Below, piece after piece: positions 50,248 to 59,373 of a DNA stretch of 64,000 nucleotides (its first letter is position 1; each line of letters starts with the position of its first letter). The position numbers were made by a program, and so were the translations under genes. The DNA comes from Paenibacillus nasutitermitis (GTDB lineage: Bacteria > Bacillota > Bacilli > Paenibacillales > Paenibacillaceae): the NCBI RefSeq assembly GCF_014641075.1, contig NZ_BMHP01000004.1:310001-374000 (forward strand), given 5' to 3'. The notes beneath the pieces are model-generated. The model was not told the origin of the DNA. It was given only the letters and a program-made list of their open reading frames with translations, and searched no databases.

Positions 50248-51912
50248 ATGAAGTTGAAGCCATTCATGTCAGGTATTGTGATTTTAACCCTGCTTGGATC
50301 TATATTGGCTGCCTGCGGCAATAACGATGCAGGTTCGAATACAGGTACCAACGGAAATGCGGGAAACACCGGTTCCAGCAAGAAAGAGCTGGTAATGAAT
50401 TACCGGGCTGATCCTCCAGCACTGGATGTTTCGATTGCGGATACCTCTGCAGCTTTTACAATTCTTGGCGCGATCAGCGAAGGTCTCTACCGTCTGGACA
50501 AAGATTTGAAGCCGCAGCCGGCAATCGCGGAATCGCTGCCGGAAATCTCCGAAGACGGACTGACATATACCATAAAATTGCGTTCCGGTCTTACCTGGGA
50601 AGATGGAAGCCCGCTGACTGCGAATGATTTCGTATATTCCTACCGCAGGACGCTTGACCCGGCAACTAAAGCCACTTATGCGTTCATGGTTGCGTGGATC
50701 AAGGGCGGCAATGACATTCTGAATGCAAAATCGCCTGAAGCTGTCGAAGCAGCCAAAGAAAAACTGGGCGTCGAAGCGAAAGATGACACGACCTTGGTCA
50801 TTACGCTGGATCATCCGGTGCCGTTCTTCACGGATCAGCTGGCTTTCCTGAACTTCTATCCGCAGAATGAGAAATTTGTGGAGGCTCAGGGGGATAGCAG
50901 CGGTGCGGATGCGGACAAGGTGCTGGGAGCAGGCCCGTTCAAGCTTGTCACCTGGAACCATGAGCAATCTCTTGTGCTTGAGAAGAATGACAAGTACTGG
51001 GATGCCGCTAATGTCCAGCTGGAGAAAGTAACGCTTAACATCGTGAAAGATACAAACACCGGTCTTAATCTGTATGAAACCGGCGAAACGGATTACACCG
51101 ACGTCAAAGGCGACCAGATGAAAGATTATGATGGCAAGCCTGACTTGCAGATGAAGAATGAACTGGTTACCGGTTATATCAATTTTCAACAAAAGAAAGT
51201 TCCCGCTTTTGCAAACGCCAAAGTCCGTCAGGCATTCAGCATGGCTGTTGACCGTAAAGGGCTGGCTGATCTGGTATTGATGAATGGCTCCGTGCCTTCC
51301 ACCGGTTATGTGCCAAACGGCAACCAGGACGGCAATGGCAAGGAGTTCCGCGCTGTTGTCGGCGATACGGAAGTAGCTTTCGACGCGGCCAAAGCCAAGG
51401 CCCTGCTTGAAGAAGGGCTGAAAGAATCCGGTGCGACGCTGCCGAAGCTCTCCATTATCGGCGATGACACGGAAACCGGCAAGAAACTGCTCGAATATAT
51501 TGTGCAGCAATGGAAAACAAATCTTGGCGTCGATGTAGCGGCTGAACCGCTGCCGCACGCGAATCGCGTGGATCGTGAAACAAGCAAGAACTACACGATC
51601 GTCTCTTCGCTATGGGGCGCGGATTATAATGATCCGATGACTTGGCTTGACCTGTACGTGAGCGGCGGTCCGTTCAATACGCAGGACTGGTCGAACGCTG
51701 AATACGACAAGCTGATCAAGGATGCTCAGACGCAAACGGATCTGGCTAAACGTGCGGAAGAGATGGCTCAGGCTGAGAAAATTCTGATGGAAGAAGCGGC
51801 TGTATTCCCACTCTTCTTCCGCTCTTCGCCTTTTGTTATCAATCCTGCATTGAAAGACCTGATCTTGCCTCCGTATGGTCCTGATTTCGAATTGAAATGG
51901 GCGCATTACTAA
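50248..51912 (+). CDS. oppA: Oligopeptide ABC transporter binding lipoprotein
   Basis: The 554-residue SBP family 5 lipoprotein has lipobox LAAC with Cys23 and an Asn/Gly-rich linker. ALDVSIADT, TYTIKLRSGLTWEDG and the C-terminal PPYGPDFELKWA are typical OppA features. It captures short peptides outside the membrane. GGGGG precedes the ATG by 7 nt. The 226-bp gap to oppB carries a dispersed element and a strong hairpin. Confidence 0.95.
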   Translation: MKLKPFMSGIVILTLLGSILAACGNNDAGSNTGTNGNAGNTGSSKKELVMNYRADPPALDVSIADTSAAFTILGAISEGLYRLDKDLKPQPAIAESLPEISEDGLTYTIKLRSGLTWEDGSPLTANDFVYSYRRTLDPATKATYAFMVAWIKGGNDILNAKSPEAVEAAKEKLGVEAKDDTTLVITLDHPVPFFTDQLAFLNFYPQNEKFVEAQGDSSGADADKVLGAGPFKLVTWNHEQSLVLEKNDKYWDAANVQLEKVTLNIVKDTNTGLNLYETGETDYTDVKGDQMKDYDGKPDLQMKNELVTGYINFQQKKVPAFANAKVRQAFSMAVDRKGLADLVLMNGSVPSTGYVPNGNQDGNGKEFRAVVGDTEVAFDAAKAKALLEEGLKESGATLPKLSIIGDDTETGKKLLEYIVQQWKTNLGVDVAAEPLPHANRVDRETSKNYTIVSSLWGADYNDPMTWLDLYVSGGPFNTQDWSNAEYDKLIKDAQTQTDLAKRAEEMAQAEKILMEEAAVFPLFFRSSPFVINPALKDLILPPYGPDFELKWAHY

Positions 51913-51930
51913 ACCTTATCGCGTTTTACT

Positions 51931-52004
51931 CTTATAAATTTCTATAAGGTCTAAGGGAAGAAATTCACTCTGCCGCCATAGGACGGCGCAGCCGTTTCTT
52001 CTTG
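51931..52004 (+). repeat. Two-stem dispersed element, copy 2
   Basis: The outer stem GAAGAAA/TTTCTTC and inner ACGGC-GCA-GCCGT match copy 1, while the 5' hairpin is extended (CTTATA/TATAAG). Loops differ but stems are kept, as expected for a structured element. It lies between oppA and oppB. Confidence 0.75.
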
Positions 52005-52058
52005 ACAACAAGGCATAGACAGCGATCATAAAACGCCAGGCATGGAAGGTCACAAAGG

Positions 52059-52093
52059 GGAAGCCGTTCAAGTTGCAGACTCGAACGGCTTCC
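52059..52093 (+). other. Intercistronic hairpin between oppA and oppB
   Basis: GGAAGCCGTTC and GAACGGCTTCC pair perfectly over 11 bp. A short CTTC-rich tail follows without a run of T. It probably limits read-through or protects oppA mRNA, so that more binding protein than permease is made. Confidence 0.75.
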
Positions 52094-52138
52094 TTCATGT
52101 TAAATGGTGATTGCTAATTTATGGAAGGGGGGATATTT

Positions 52139-53068
52139 ATGCTCAAATACGTGCTGCGCAGATTCTTCTATATGCTCGTGACCTTATGGGTTATCGTCAC
52201 GATTACCTTTTTCCTGATGAAGTTTCTGCCGGGCAATCCTTTCGGTGAAGCTGCGGCGAAGCTTACGCCGGAGAATCTTCAAATCCTGCGCGAACAATAC
52301 GGTTTGGACAAGCCGCTGTGGCAGCAATATCTGAAATATATGGGTCAAGTTGTGCAAGGCGATCTCGGGGTTTCTTACCAGTTTCCAACCCGTTCGGTCG
52401 TCAGTGTCATTAAGTCGGCTTACCCGGCATCCTTTGAGCTCGGTCTTGAAGCACTTATTTTTTCGGTGATCATCGGCTTGTTTCTGGGAATTTTTGCAGC
52501 GCTCCGCCATAACAAAATCGGCGACTACTCCGCAATGTTCATTGCGATTGTCGGTGTTTCGATTCCATCCTTCGTTATCGGGCCGCTATTGTCTTATTTC
52601 GTGGGTGTGAAATTAAAGTGGCTCCCGCCTGGATTGTGGACCACGCCTGAGCACCGCATTCTGCCTGCTCTGGCATTGGCGCTTGGCACCATAGCCATAT
52701 TGGCGCGGATGATGCGTGCCTCGATGCTGGAGGTCGCCGGGCAGGACTACATCAAGACGGCAAGAGCCAAGGGGCTTGCGACGGTATCCATTGTCGGCAC
52801 GCATATGATCCGCAATGCCATATTGCCGGTCGTGACTATCCTGGGGCCGATTGCGGTCAACGTGCTTACCGGTACGCTGGTTATCGAGAAAATATTCTCT
52901 GTACCCGGGATCGGCTATCAATTTGTGAGTGCGATTTTAACCAACGACTATACCATGATTACGGGACTGACTATATTTTACGCCGCCATTTTGGTGGTCA
53001 TGATGTTTTTGACCGATGTCATTTACGGTTTTGTTGATCCGCGCATTCGTCTGGGAAGGGGGAGATAA
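52139..53068 (+). CDS. oppB: Oligopeptide ABC transporter permease, first subunit
   Basis: The 309-residue permease has six spans. The N-terminal VLRRFFYMLVTLWVIVTITF and the EAA loop GQDYIKTARAKGLATVSI are typical of OppB/DppB. AAGGGGGG lies 6 nt before ATG 52139; an earlier in-frame ATG at 52121 overlaps this site. The gene is four bases before oppC. Confidence 0.95.
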   Translation: MLKYVLRRFFYMLVTLWVIVTITFFLMKFLPGNPFGEAAAKLTPENLQILREQYGLDKPLWQQYLKYMGQVVQGDLGVSYQFPTRSVVSVIKSAYPASFELGLEALIFSVIIGLFLGIFAALRHNKIGDYSAMFIAIVGVSIPSFVIGPLLSYFVGVKLKWLPPGLWTTPEHRILPALALALGTIAILARMMRASMLEVAGQDYIKTARAKGLATVSIVGTHMIRNAILPVVTILGPIAVNVLTGTLVIEKIFSVPGIGYQFVSAILTNDYTMITGLTIFYAAILVVMMFLTDVIYGFVDPRIRLGRGR

Positions 53069-53071
53069 AGG

Positions 53072-53986
53072 ATGGAAGTTATCGCCAAGGATCAGTTTGA
53101 ACCGGCACCACAGTCCACAAACAAAGAAGCGATTCTGCGTCCTTCTCTCAACTATTGGCAGGATGCGTGGAGGCGTCTGAAGAAGAACAAGCTGGCTATG
53201 GCCGGACTGGTTGTCCTCGTCATCATTACGTTGCTGGCTATCCTGGCGCCGTTCTTCAGCGGCTACGATTACGAGACCCAGAATGCGGAAGGCGTTAATT
53301 TAAGACCGTCAGGCGACCATTTTTTCGGCACGGATGACTTTGGACGGGATTTATGGACCCGCATATGGTGGGGGGCGCGCATCTCCTTGACCATCGGAAT
53401 TGTCGCAGCCCTGCTCGATTTGGTAATCGGGGTTCTATACGGCGGCATCTCCGCTTATTTCGGCGGCAAAGTCGATACGATTATGCAGCGTTTTATTGAA
53501 GTGGTGTATTCCATCCCGTACCTGTTGATGGCGATTCTGCTGCTCATGGTTATGGGTCCGGGCATGAAGTCGATTATTTTTGCCTACGTCATTACCGGAT
53601 GGGTGTCCATGGCGCGGCTCGTTCGCGGGCAGCTTCTTGTGCTCAAGGAGCAGGAATTTGTTCTTGCGGCCCGGACATTGGGCGCCAATCCGTTCCGTAT
53701 TATTCTGAAGCATCTCATTCCGAACGCACTTGGCGTGATTGTCGTACAAATTACATTCGTTGTGCCGGCGGCTATTTTTGCCGAGGCGTTTCTCAGCTTT
53801 ATCGGGCTCGGTATTCGGCCGCCGCTTGCCTCGCTGGGCAATCTGCTTAGCGATGGCGCGCAGGTGATGAGATATCATCCGCACCGTCTGCTGTTCCCGA
53901 CTGTGGTATTCAGTTTGATTCTGCTCAGCTTCAATCTGCTGGGCGACGGTCTTCGTGATGCTCTTGATCCGAAAATGAGAAAATAA
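53072..53986 (+). CDS. oppC: Oligopeptide ABC transporter permease, second subunit
   Basis: The 304-residue permease has the N-terminal OppC domain with RLKKNKLAMAGLVVL, the FGTDDFGRDLWTR motif, and the EAA loop KEQEFVLAARTLGANPF. It ends LLGDGLRDALDPKMRK, the canonical ending. GGGAGATAAAGG precedes the ATG. It forms a heterodimer with OppB. Confidence 0.96.
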   Translation: MEVIAKDQFEPAPQSTNKEAILRPSLNYWQDAWRRLKKNKLAMAGLVVLVIITLLAILAPFFSGYDYETQNAEGVNLRPSGDHFFGTDDFGRDLWTRIWWGARISLTIGIVAALLDLVIGVLYGGISAYFGGKVDTIMQRFIEVVYSIPYLLMAILLLMVMGPGMKSIIFAYVITGWVSMARLVRGQLLVLKEQEFVLAARTLGANPFRIILKHLIPNALGVIVVQITFVVPAAIFAEAFLSFIGLGIRPPLASLGNLLSDGAQVMRYHPHRLLFPTVVFSLILLSFNLLGDGLRDALDPKMRK

Positions 53987-53999
53987 GGAGGGGAGTCGA

Positions 54000-55028
54000 A
54001 TGAGCGCACCTTTATTGAAAGTGAACGATCTGCAGGTTTCATTCAAAATGTTCGCGGGCGAGGTTCAGGCGGTTCGCGGCATCTCCTTTACGTTAAATAA
54101 AGGCGAGGTTCTCGCCATCGTCGGGGAATCCGGCAGCGGCAAGTCGGTGACGGCCCAGACCATTATGCGTCTTACGCCATCTCCGCCGAGCTATATCAAA
54201 GCAGGTTCCATTCTGTTTGATGGAAAAACCGAGGTCACCAAGCTCACCGAGAAACAAATGCAAAAAGTGCGCGGAGAGGAAATGGGGATGATTTTCCAGG
54301 ATCCCATGACCTCGCTTAATCCGACCATGACGATCGGCAAGCAAATTGCCGAAGGACTACGCAAGCATCAGGGACTCGGGAAGTCCGAAGCGCTTGAACG
54401 GGCAGTCGAGCTGTTGAAGCTGGTTGGGATGTCCAACCCGGAAGAGCGGATTGGCCAATATCCGCATGAGCTGTCCGGCGGGATGCGCCAGCGTGTCATG
54501 ATTGCCATCTCGCTGGCTTGCAATCCGAGACTTCTTATTGCGGACGAGCCGACGACAGCGCTGGACGTCACGATCCAGGCGCAAATTATGGATCTGCTCC
54601 GGGACATTCAGCAGAAGACGGGAACGGCTATTATTCTGATCACCCATGACCTGGGAGTGGTCGCCGAAATGGCGCAGCGCGTCCTGGTCATGTATGCGGG
54701 CAAGGTAGTCGAGCAGGGCGAGCTGAATGATATTTTCTATCATTCGCGGCATCCCTATACCTGGGGGCTCTTGAGCTCCACGCCCCGTCTGGACAGTGAC
54801 CGCAGCGGTGAGCTTTATTCCATTCCCGGCACTCCGCCCGATTTGTACGCGCCGCCCAAAGGCTGTGCATTCGCTGCTAGATGCCCGCATGCCATGAAAA
54901 TTTGCAGAGAGCGGGACCCGGAGCACTTCAGCATATCCGATACGCATAGCTCGGCCTGCTGGCTCAATCATCCCGATGCGCCGAAAGTAACGCCTCCCAT
55001 GGCGGCAGGGGGTGTATCGCATGTCTGA
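54000..55028 (+). CDS. oppD: Oligopeptide ABC transporter ATPase, first subunit
   Basis: The 342-residue ATPase has Walker A GESGSGKS, signature LSGGMRQRV, Walker B LLIADEPTTALD, and the C-terminal oligopeptide domain with a Cys cluster around FAARCPHAMKIC. AGGAGGGG precedes the ATG. It overlaps oppF by eight bases. Confidence 0.96.
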   Translation: MSAPLLKVNDLQVSFKMFAGEVQAVRGISFTLNKGEVLAIVGESGSGKSVTAQTIMRLTPSPPSYIKAGSILFDGKTEVTKLTEKQMQKVRGEEMGMIFQDPMTSLNPTMTIGKQIAEGLRKHQGLGKSEALERAVELLKLVGMSNPEERIGQYPHELSGGMRQRVMIAISLACNPRLLIADEPTTALDVTIQAQIMDLLRDIQQKTGTAIILITHDLGVVAEMAQRVLVMYAGKVVEQGELNDIFYHSRHPYTWGLLSSTPRLDSDRSGELYSIPGTPPDLYAPPKGCAFAARCPHAMKICRERDPEHFSISDTHSSACWLNHPDAPKVTPPMAAGGVSHV

Positions 55029-55977
55029 TCAGCCTATTCTGGAAGTGAAGAATTTACGCAAACATTTTCAACTGAAGGACAACCGGGTACTCAAAGCGGT
55101 CGATGGCCTTAATTTCTCCATCCGCCGCGGGGAAACCTTCGGTCTGGTAGGAGAATCCGGATGCGGCAAGTCAACGGCGGGCCGCACTATCATCCGTCTT
55201 TATGAGGCAACAGAAGGACAAGTGCTTTTCAACGGCAAGGATATTGGAAAGCTGAATGGAGCAGAACGGCTGAAGTTCAACCGCGAGATGCAGATGGTGT
55301 TTCAGGATCCTTATGCCTCGCTCAATCCGCGGATGACCGTAGGCAAGATCATTGCCGAAGGCATGGATATTCACAAGCTCTATACCGGGAAGAAGAAAAC
55401 CGAACGCGTCCATCAGCTGCTGGATGCCGTCGGACTTAATGAAGAACATGCCGGGCGTTTCCCACACGAGTTCTCCGGCGGACAGCGCCAGAGAATCGGA
55501 ATCGCGAGGGCGCTTGCGATCGAGCCCCAATTTATTATCGCCGATGAGCCGATCTCCGCGCTTGATGTGTCGGTTCAGGCGCAGGTCGTGAATCTGCTCA
55601 AAAAACTTCAGCGCGAGCATGGCTTAACCTATCTGTTCATCGCCCATGATCTGGCGATGGTCAAGCATATCTCCGACCGGATCGGCGTTATGTATTTGGG
55701 CAAGCTGGTCGAGGTGGCGGAATCGGGTGCGCTCAATGCCAACCCGCTTCATCCGTACACCCAGTCGCTTCTGTCGGCGATTCCGATTGCCGATCCACAA
55801 ATCCAGAAATCGCGGGAACGGATTATCCTGCAGGGGGAGATTCCAAGCCCTGTCAGCCCGCCGAGCGGCTGCCCTTTCCGCACCCGCTGCCCGCAAGCGA
55901 TGCCGCAGTGCGCGGAATCAATGCCGCCCTTCAAGGAAATTGAGCCGGGTCATTTTGCGGCTTGCCATTTATATTAA
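55021..55977 (+). CDS. oppF: Oligopeptide ABC transporter ATPase, second subunit
   Basis: The 318-residue ATPase has Walker A GESGCGKST, signature FSGGQRQRI, Walker B IIADEPISALD, and the C-terminal domain with CPFRTRCPQAMPQC. ATG 55021 follows GGGGG inside the end of oppD. It completes the five-gene importer, ended by the terminator at 55984. Confidence 0.96.
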   Translation: MSDQPILEVKNLRKHFQLKDNRVLKAVDGLNFSIRRGETFGLVGESGCGKSTAGRTIIRLYEATEGQVLFNGKDIGKLNGAERLKFNREMQMVFQDPYASLNPRMTVGKIIAEGMDIHKLYTGKKKTERVHQLLDAVGLNEEHAGRFPHEFSGGQRQRIGIARALAIEPQFIIADEPISALDVSVQAQVVNLLKKLQREHGLTYLFIAHDLAMVKHISDRIGVMYLGKLVEVAESGALNANPLHPYTQSLLSAIPIADPQIQKSRERIILQGEIPSPVSPPSGCPFRTRCPQAMPQCAESMPPFKEIEPGHFAACHLY

Positions 55978-55983
55978 TTCAGG

Positions 55984-56014
55984 AATGAGGATCTTTTACG
56001 ATCCTCATTTTTTT
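55984..56014 (+). terminator. Terminator of the opp operon
   Basis: AATGAGGATC/GATCCTCATT pairs perfectly and is followed by seven T residues. Confidence 0.93.
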
Positions 56015-56147
56015 GTGCCCGGAATGCCCGTCAAAACTTCAAAAGCCGCATGGTAATCTTCGATGAAAGCAAGACAATGCCCCCCTGCTTATGGTTTAAT
56101 AATGGAATAAGATGAAGCACTCATAACAGGTAAAAGGTGGTTTACGC

Positions 56148-57236
56148 ATGATTGATAAAGGCCGCATCAAACGGGCGGGAGGCATTGTGCTGCTCGCTGT
56201 GCTGCTGCTGCTGGTGGGGAGCATCGCCGGCTGCGGCGGAGCCGACAAGCTGGATCCTGAACCGGCGCCGCCCATTGAGGAGAAGACGCTTCCCGACCCG
56301 GAGCCTGTTCCCATTCCGGAGCCTGAGCCTGCTCCTGCTTTCACGGCGCCGCTTACAGGTTTGCCGCTAGAGAAGGAAGCGGCTGAACGGCCGATCGCCG
56401 TCATGATCAATAATATGGGGCAAGCCCGGCCGCAGTCGGGTCTGCCGCATGCCGATATGGTATGGGAGGTGCTGGCGGAAGGCGGAATAACGCGCCTGGT
56501 GGCGATTTTCCAGAGCGATGGCTTCAAGGACCCCATTGGCCCGATCCGCAGCAATCGCCCTTATTTAATTGAAATCGGGGACACGTTCAACGCTATCCTT
56601 GCCCATGCCGGAGCGAGTACAGAAGGCTATGATATTTTGCAGCATCAGGGCAAAGCCTACCTCGACGAGATTTCCAATGCGGGGAGCTATTTCTGGCGGG
56701 AGAAGTTCCGCAAAGCGCCGCATAACTTGTATTCCAGCATCGAGAAGCTGCGCGCCGGTGCGGCCCGTAAGAAATACAAGGACGTCGTTGCGATCCCGGC
56801 TTACCCGTTCTCCGATGTAGGGGCGACAATAGGCGGGATAACAGCGACGAAGGTGGATATTCATTTTCTGCTGAAGAATTACAAGGTGTCTTATGTATTC
56901 GATGAGGTGAAGAAGCTGTATTTCCGTTCGATCAATGACAAGCCCCATACCGATTTGACTACAGAAGAACAGCTTGCGGCGGCCAATCTGGCCGTTATCG
57001 GGACCAAGCACCGCACGTACGACGATTATGGCAGATTGGAAGTGGACTTGAAGTCCGGCGGTCCGGCAGTGCTGATCCAGCTTGGCCAGGCCGTTGAATG
57101 CAGCTGGGTGCGTGCGGATGACGGGGCGATCCGGCTGATGAAGGACGGGCGCGAGCTGCCTTTTGTTCCAGGGAAGACGTTCTACCATATTGTGCCCCTG
57201 ACACCGTCGTTCGGAGACCATCTGAGCTACAGCTAA
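56148..57236 (+). CDS. yerB: DUF3048 lipoprotein (YerB-like)
   Basis: The product is a 362-residue lipoprotein with lipobox IAGC (Cys29) and a Pro/Glu-rich linker. The DUF3048 domain begins with APLTGLPLEKEAAERPIAVM and contains GGITRLVAIFQS and GPIRSNRPYLIE. Its function is unknown. In Bacillus subtilis yerB lies near yerC after the pur operon; here the two are separated by the phosphate module. AAAGGTGG precedes the ATG. Confidence 0.93.
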   Translation: MIDKGRIKRAGGIVLLAVLLLLVGSIAGCGGADKLDPEPAPPIEEKTLPDPEPVPIPEPEPAPAFTAPLTGLPLEKEAAERPIAVMINNMGQARPQSGLPHADMVWEVLAEGGITRLVAIFQSDGFKDPIGPIRSNRPYLIEIGDTFNAILAHAGASTEGYDILQHQGKAYLDEISNAGSYFWREKFRKAPHNLYSSIEKLRAGAARKKYKDVVAIPAYPFSDVGATIGGITATKVDIHFLLKNYKVSYVFDEVKKLYFRSINDKPHTDLTTEEQLAAANLAVIGTKHRTYDDYGRLEVDLKSGGPAVLIQLGQAVECSWVRADDGAIRLMKDGRELPFVPGKTFYHIVPLTPSFGDHLSYS

Positions 57237-57320
57237 AAATGTCCGGGATGTGGAAGAGCAGAAAGGCTGATGCCGGTCTGCTCTTTTGGAATGTAAGAAC
57301 ATATAAGTTTTCATACTAGG

Positions 57321-57384
57321 CTTATATTTCTAAGGAAAGGAACCTGCTCGCCTGCAGAGGACGGCTTTAGCCGTTTCTTCTTGG
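57321..57384 (+). repeat. Two-stem dispersed element, copy 3
   Basis: It has CTTA/TAAG, the 3' arm GTTTCTTC with a GGAAC 5' partner through a G-T pair, and inner ACGGC-TTTA-GCCGT. It lies between yerB and the Pho-controlled phosphate genes. Confidence 0.72.
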
Positions 57385-57543
57385 CTGGTAATTATAGTCT
57401 ATCGCCCGTTTGATGCCAGTCGCTCATTTGTTCATTTTTCCCGAAATTTGATTAAAATCAGGCGAAAGAGAAGAGAATAGCGGAAAGAGGAGCAGATAAA
57501 AAATTGCTGTATGTGCAAAAAAAATGAAAAAAGTCATAATTCC

Positions 57544-57575
57544 TTTACAATCCCTTAACAATTACAAGGTATACT
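57544..57575 (+). promoter_or_regulatory. PhoP-box promoter of the phosphate transport operon
   Basis: TTTACA (57544-57549) and TTAACA (57555-57560) are separated by five bases, the direct-repeat pattern of the Firmicute Pho box TTWACA-N5-TTWACA. A third partial unit TTACAA follows at 57562 and a -10 TATACT at 57570-57575. The box replaces a -35, as in PhoP-activated promoters. The genes downstream are phosphate-linked, which supports the call. Confidence 0.75.
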
Positions 57576-57651
57576 GTGATAAGCTATTCACTGTTTCATA
57601 GTGGTTACATGAACGACAAGTAAATTATGCTTAAAGGCGAAGGGGATACCG

Positions 57652-58263
57652 ATGTTTAAGAAAAAAGACATTTTTTTTACAACCTTGGAAGCAATGGCGG
57701 ATACGATTCTCGAAGCTGCTCAATATTTTGAAGAGAATGTTTCGAAGATCAGGGATGTCACCCAGTTCGCGAAAAGTATGAAGGAGTACGAATCCAAATG
57801 CGACAGCTATGTTCATACCATTCTGACAGAGCTGAACAAAACCTTCATCACACCCATTGAGCGTGAAGACATCATGTCGCTGACCACGTCACTTGATGAC
57901 GTTCTGGATGGTATCGAAGCTTCCGCCTCGCGTTTTGAAATGTATAATGTAACCGAGCCTGATGAGTACATTACCCTATTTGCGGATATCTTGCTCCGCT
58001 GCGCCCAGCAGATCAAGAAAGCGATCTACCTGCTGTCCGAGAAGAAGCTGCTGGCGATCCGCGAGCCGGCCATCTCTATTAATGAGCTGGAGAATCAGGC
58101 CGACGATCTGATGCGGGTATGCATCAAAAGCCTGTTCGCCAACGTCAAGGATCCCATTGAGCTGATCAAGCGCAAGGAAATTTATGAGCGGCTGGAGCAA
58201 ACGACCGATTGCTGCGAGGATGTTGCCAATACACTCGAAACCATCATCATGCGCAATAGCTAA
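57652..58263 (+). CDS. DUF47 (PhoU-like) phosphate transport accessory protein
   Basis: The 203-residue all-helical protein belongs to the PhoU-like DUF47 family usually encoded with PiT transporters. It starts MFKKKDIFFTTLEAMADTI, and the central region FITPIEREDIMSLTTSLDDVLDGIE is the family hallmark. It is cytosolic and thought to regulate the neighbouring transporter. GAAGGGG precedes the ATG. It lies 20 bp before the PiT gene, behind a Pho box. Confidence 0.94.
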   Translation: MFKKKDIFFTTLEAMADTILEAAQYFEENVSKIRDVTQFAKSMKEYESKCDSYVHTILTELNKTFITPIEREDIMSLTTSLDDVLDGIEASASRFEMYNVTEPDEYITLFADILLRCAQQIKKAIYLLSEKKLLAIREPAISINELENQADDLMRVCIKSLFANVKDPIELIKRKEIYERLEQTTDCCEDVANTLETIIMRNS

Positions 58264-58283
58264 GGAGTAGGTGACGAGCTTAA

Positions 58284-59285
58284 ATGGATATGATGTACAT
58301 CTGGGTAGGAGCTGTCATTTTTCTGGCCTTGGCTTTTGATTTTATAAATGGTTTTCACGATACGGCGAACGCTATCGCGACATCCGTATCGACAAGGGCG
58401 CTCTCGCCGCGTGTGGCGATTGTGCTCGCGTCCGTCATGAACTTCACGGGCGCGATGTTATTCACCGGCGTAGCCAAAAAAATCGGCAGCGGCATTGCCG
58501 ATCCCGCCACCCTTGAGAATGGCGTCCAGGTCATTGTCGCCACGCTCATATCCGCGATCATCTGGAATTTGATCACCTGGTGGCTGGGTATTCCGTCTTC
58601 CTCCTCGCATGCCCTGGTCGGTTCTTTGGCCGGCGCAGTCGTGAGCGCGGACGGATTTGCCGGAATCAACGGCGGAGGCTTTATCGATATTGTAAAAGCA
58701 CTCATTTTCTCGCCTTTAATCGCGTTCGCGGGCGGATTTATTGTGATGTGGATTTTGAAGAAGATCTTCGCCAAATCCAGCCCCCATCAGATCAACAAGG
58801 GGTTCCGGACCGGGCAGATCATTACGGCCGCGTTCCAGTCGTTCACACATGGGACGAACGACGCGCAGAAAGCGATGGGAATCATGACCTTCGCCCTTGT
58901 GGCAGCTGAGCTGCAGGAAGATGTGTCTGTCATTCCGCTATGGGTTAAAATATCCGCAGCAACCGCGATGGCGCTCGGTACTTCCGTAGGCGGATGGAAA
59001 ATCATCAAGACGATGGGAACGAAAATTTTCAAAATCGAGCCGATCAACGGCTTTGCGGCAGATATTACCTCGGCTACCGTTATTCTGACGGCTACCCTGA
59101 CGCATATGCCTGTCAGCACGACGCATGTCATCACCTCATCGATTCTCGGTGTCGGCAGCGCGAAGCGTTTCTCCGCTGTCAAGTGGGGCCTCGCAGGCCG
59201 GATCGTCATTTCCTGGATCATTACCATTCCGATTACGGTGCTGCTTGCTGCGCTTATCTATCAAATCATGAGGATATTTATGTAG
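58284..59285 (+). CDS. Inorganic phosphate transporter, PiT family
   Basis: The 333-residue membrane transporter has about ten spans and the two inverted PiT signatures NGFHDTANAIA near residue 24 and THGTNDAQKAMG near 189. It imports phosphate, often as a metal-phosphate complex with protons. ATG 58284 lies 16 nt after AGGAG, a long gap; ATG 58290 is an alternative. Expected to be induced on phosphate starvation through the Pho box. Confidence 0.96.
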   Translation: MDMMYIWVGAVIFLALAFDFINGFHDTANAIATSVSTRALSPRVAIVLASVMNFTGAMLFTGVAKKIGSGIADPATLENGVQVIVATLISAIIWNLITWWLGIPSSSSHALVGSLAGAVVSADGFAGINGGGFIDIVKALIFSPLIAFAGGFIVMWILKKIFAKSSPHQINKGFRTGQIITAAFQSFTHGTNDAQKAMGIMTFALVAAELQEDVSVIPLWVKISAATAMALGTSVGGWKIIKTMGTKIFKIEPINGFAADITSATVILTATLTHMPVSTTHVITSSILGVGSAKRFSAVKWGLAGRIVISWIITIPITVLLAALIYQIMRIFM

Positions 59286-59300
59286 ACCCGGGATCGGGGC

Positions 59301-59360
59301 AAGGCTGGATCTATGGGCAGCAGGGGCTTGAAGCGCCTGCTGCCCATGGTATCCAGCCTT
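59301..59360. terminator. Long-stem convergent terminator
   Basis: AAGGCTGGAT and ATGGGCAGCAGG pair perfectly with CCTGCTGCCCAT and ATCCAGCCTT, 22 bp in all with a small internal loop. It sits between two convergent genes. T tracts are weak on both strands. Confidence 0.7.
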
Positions 59361-59373
59361 TGCTTTCGTTCCA

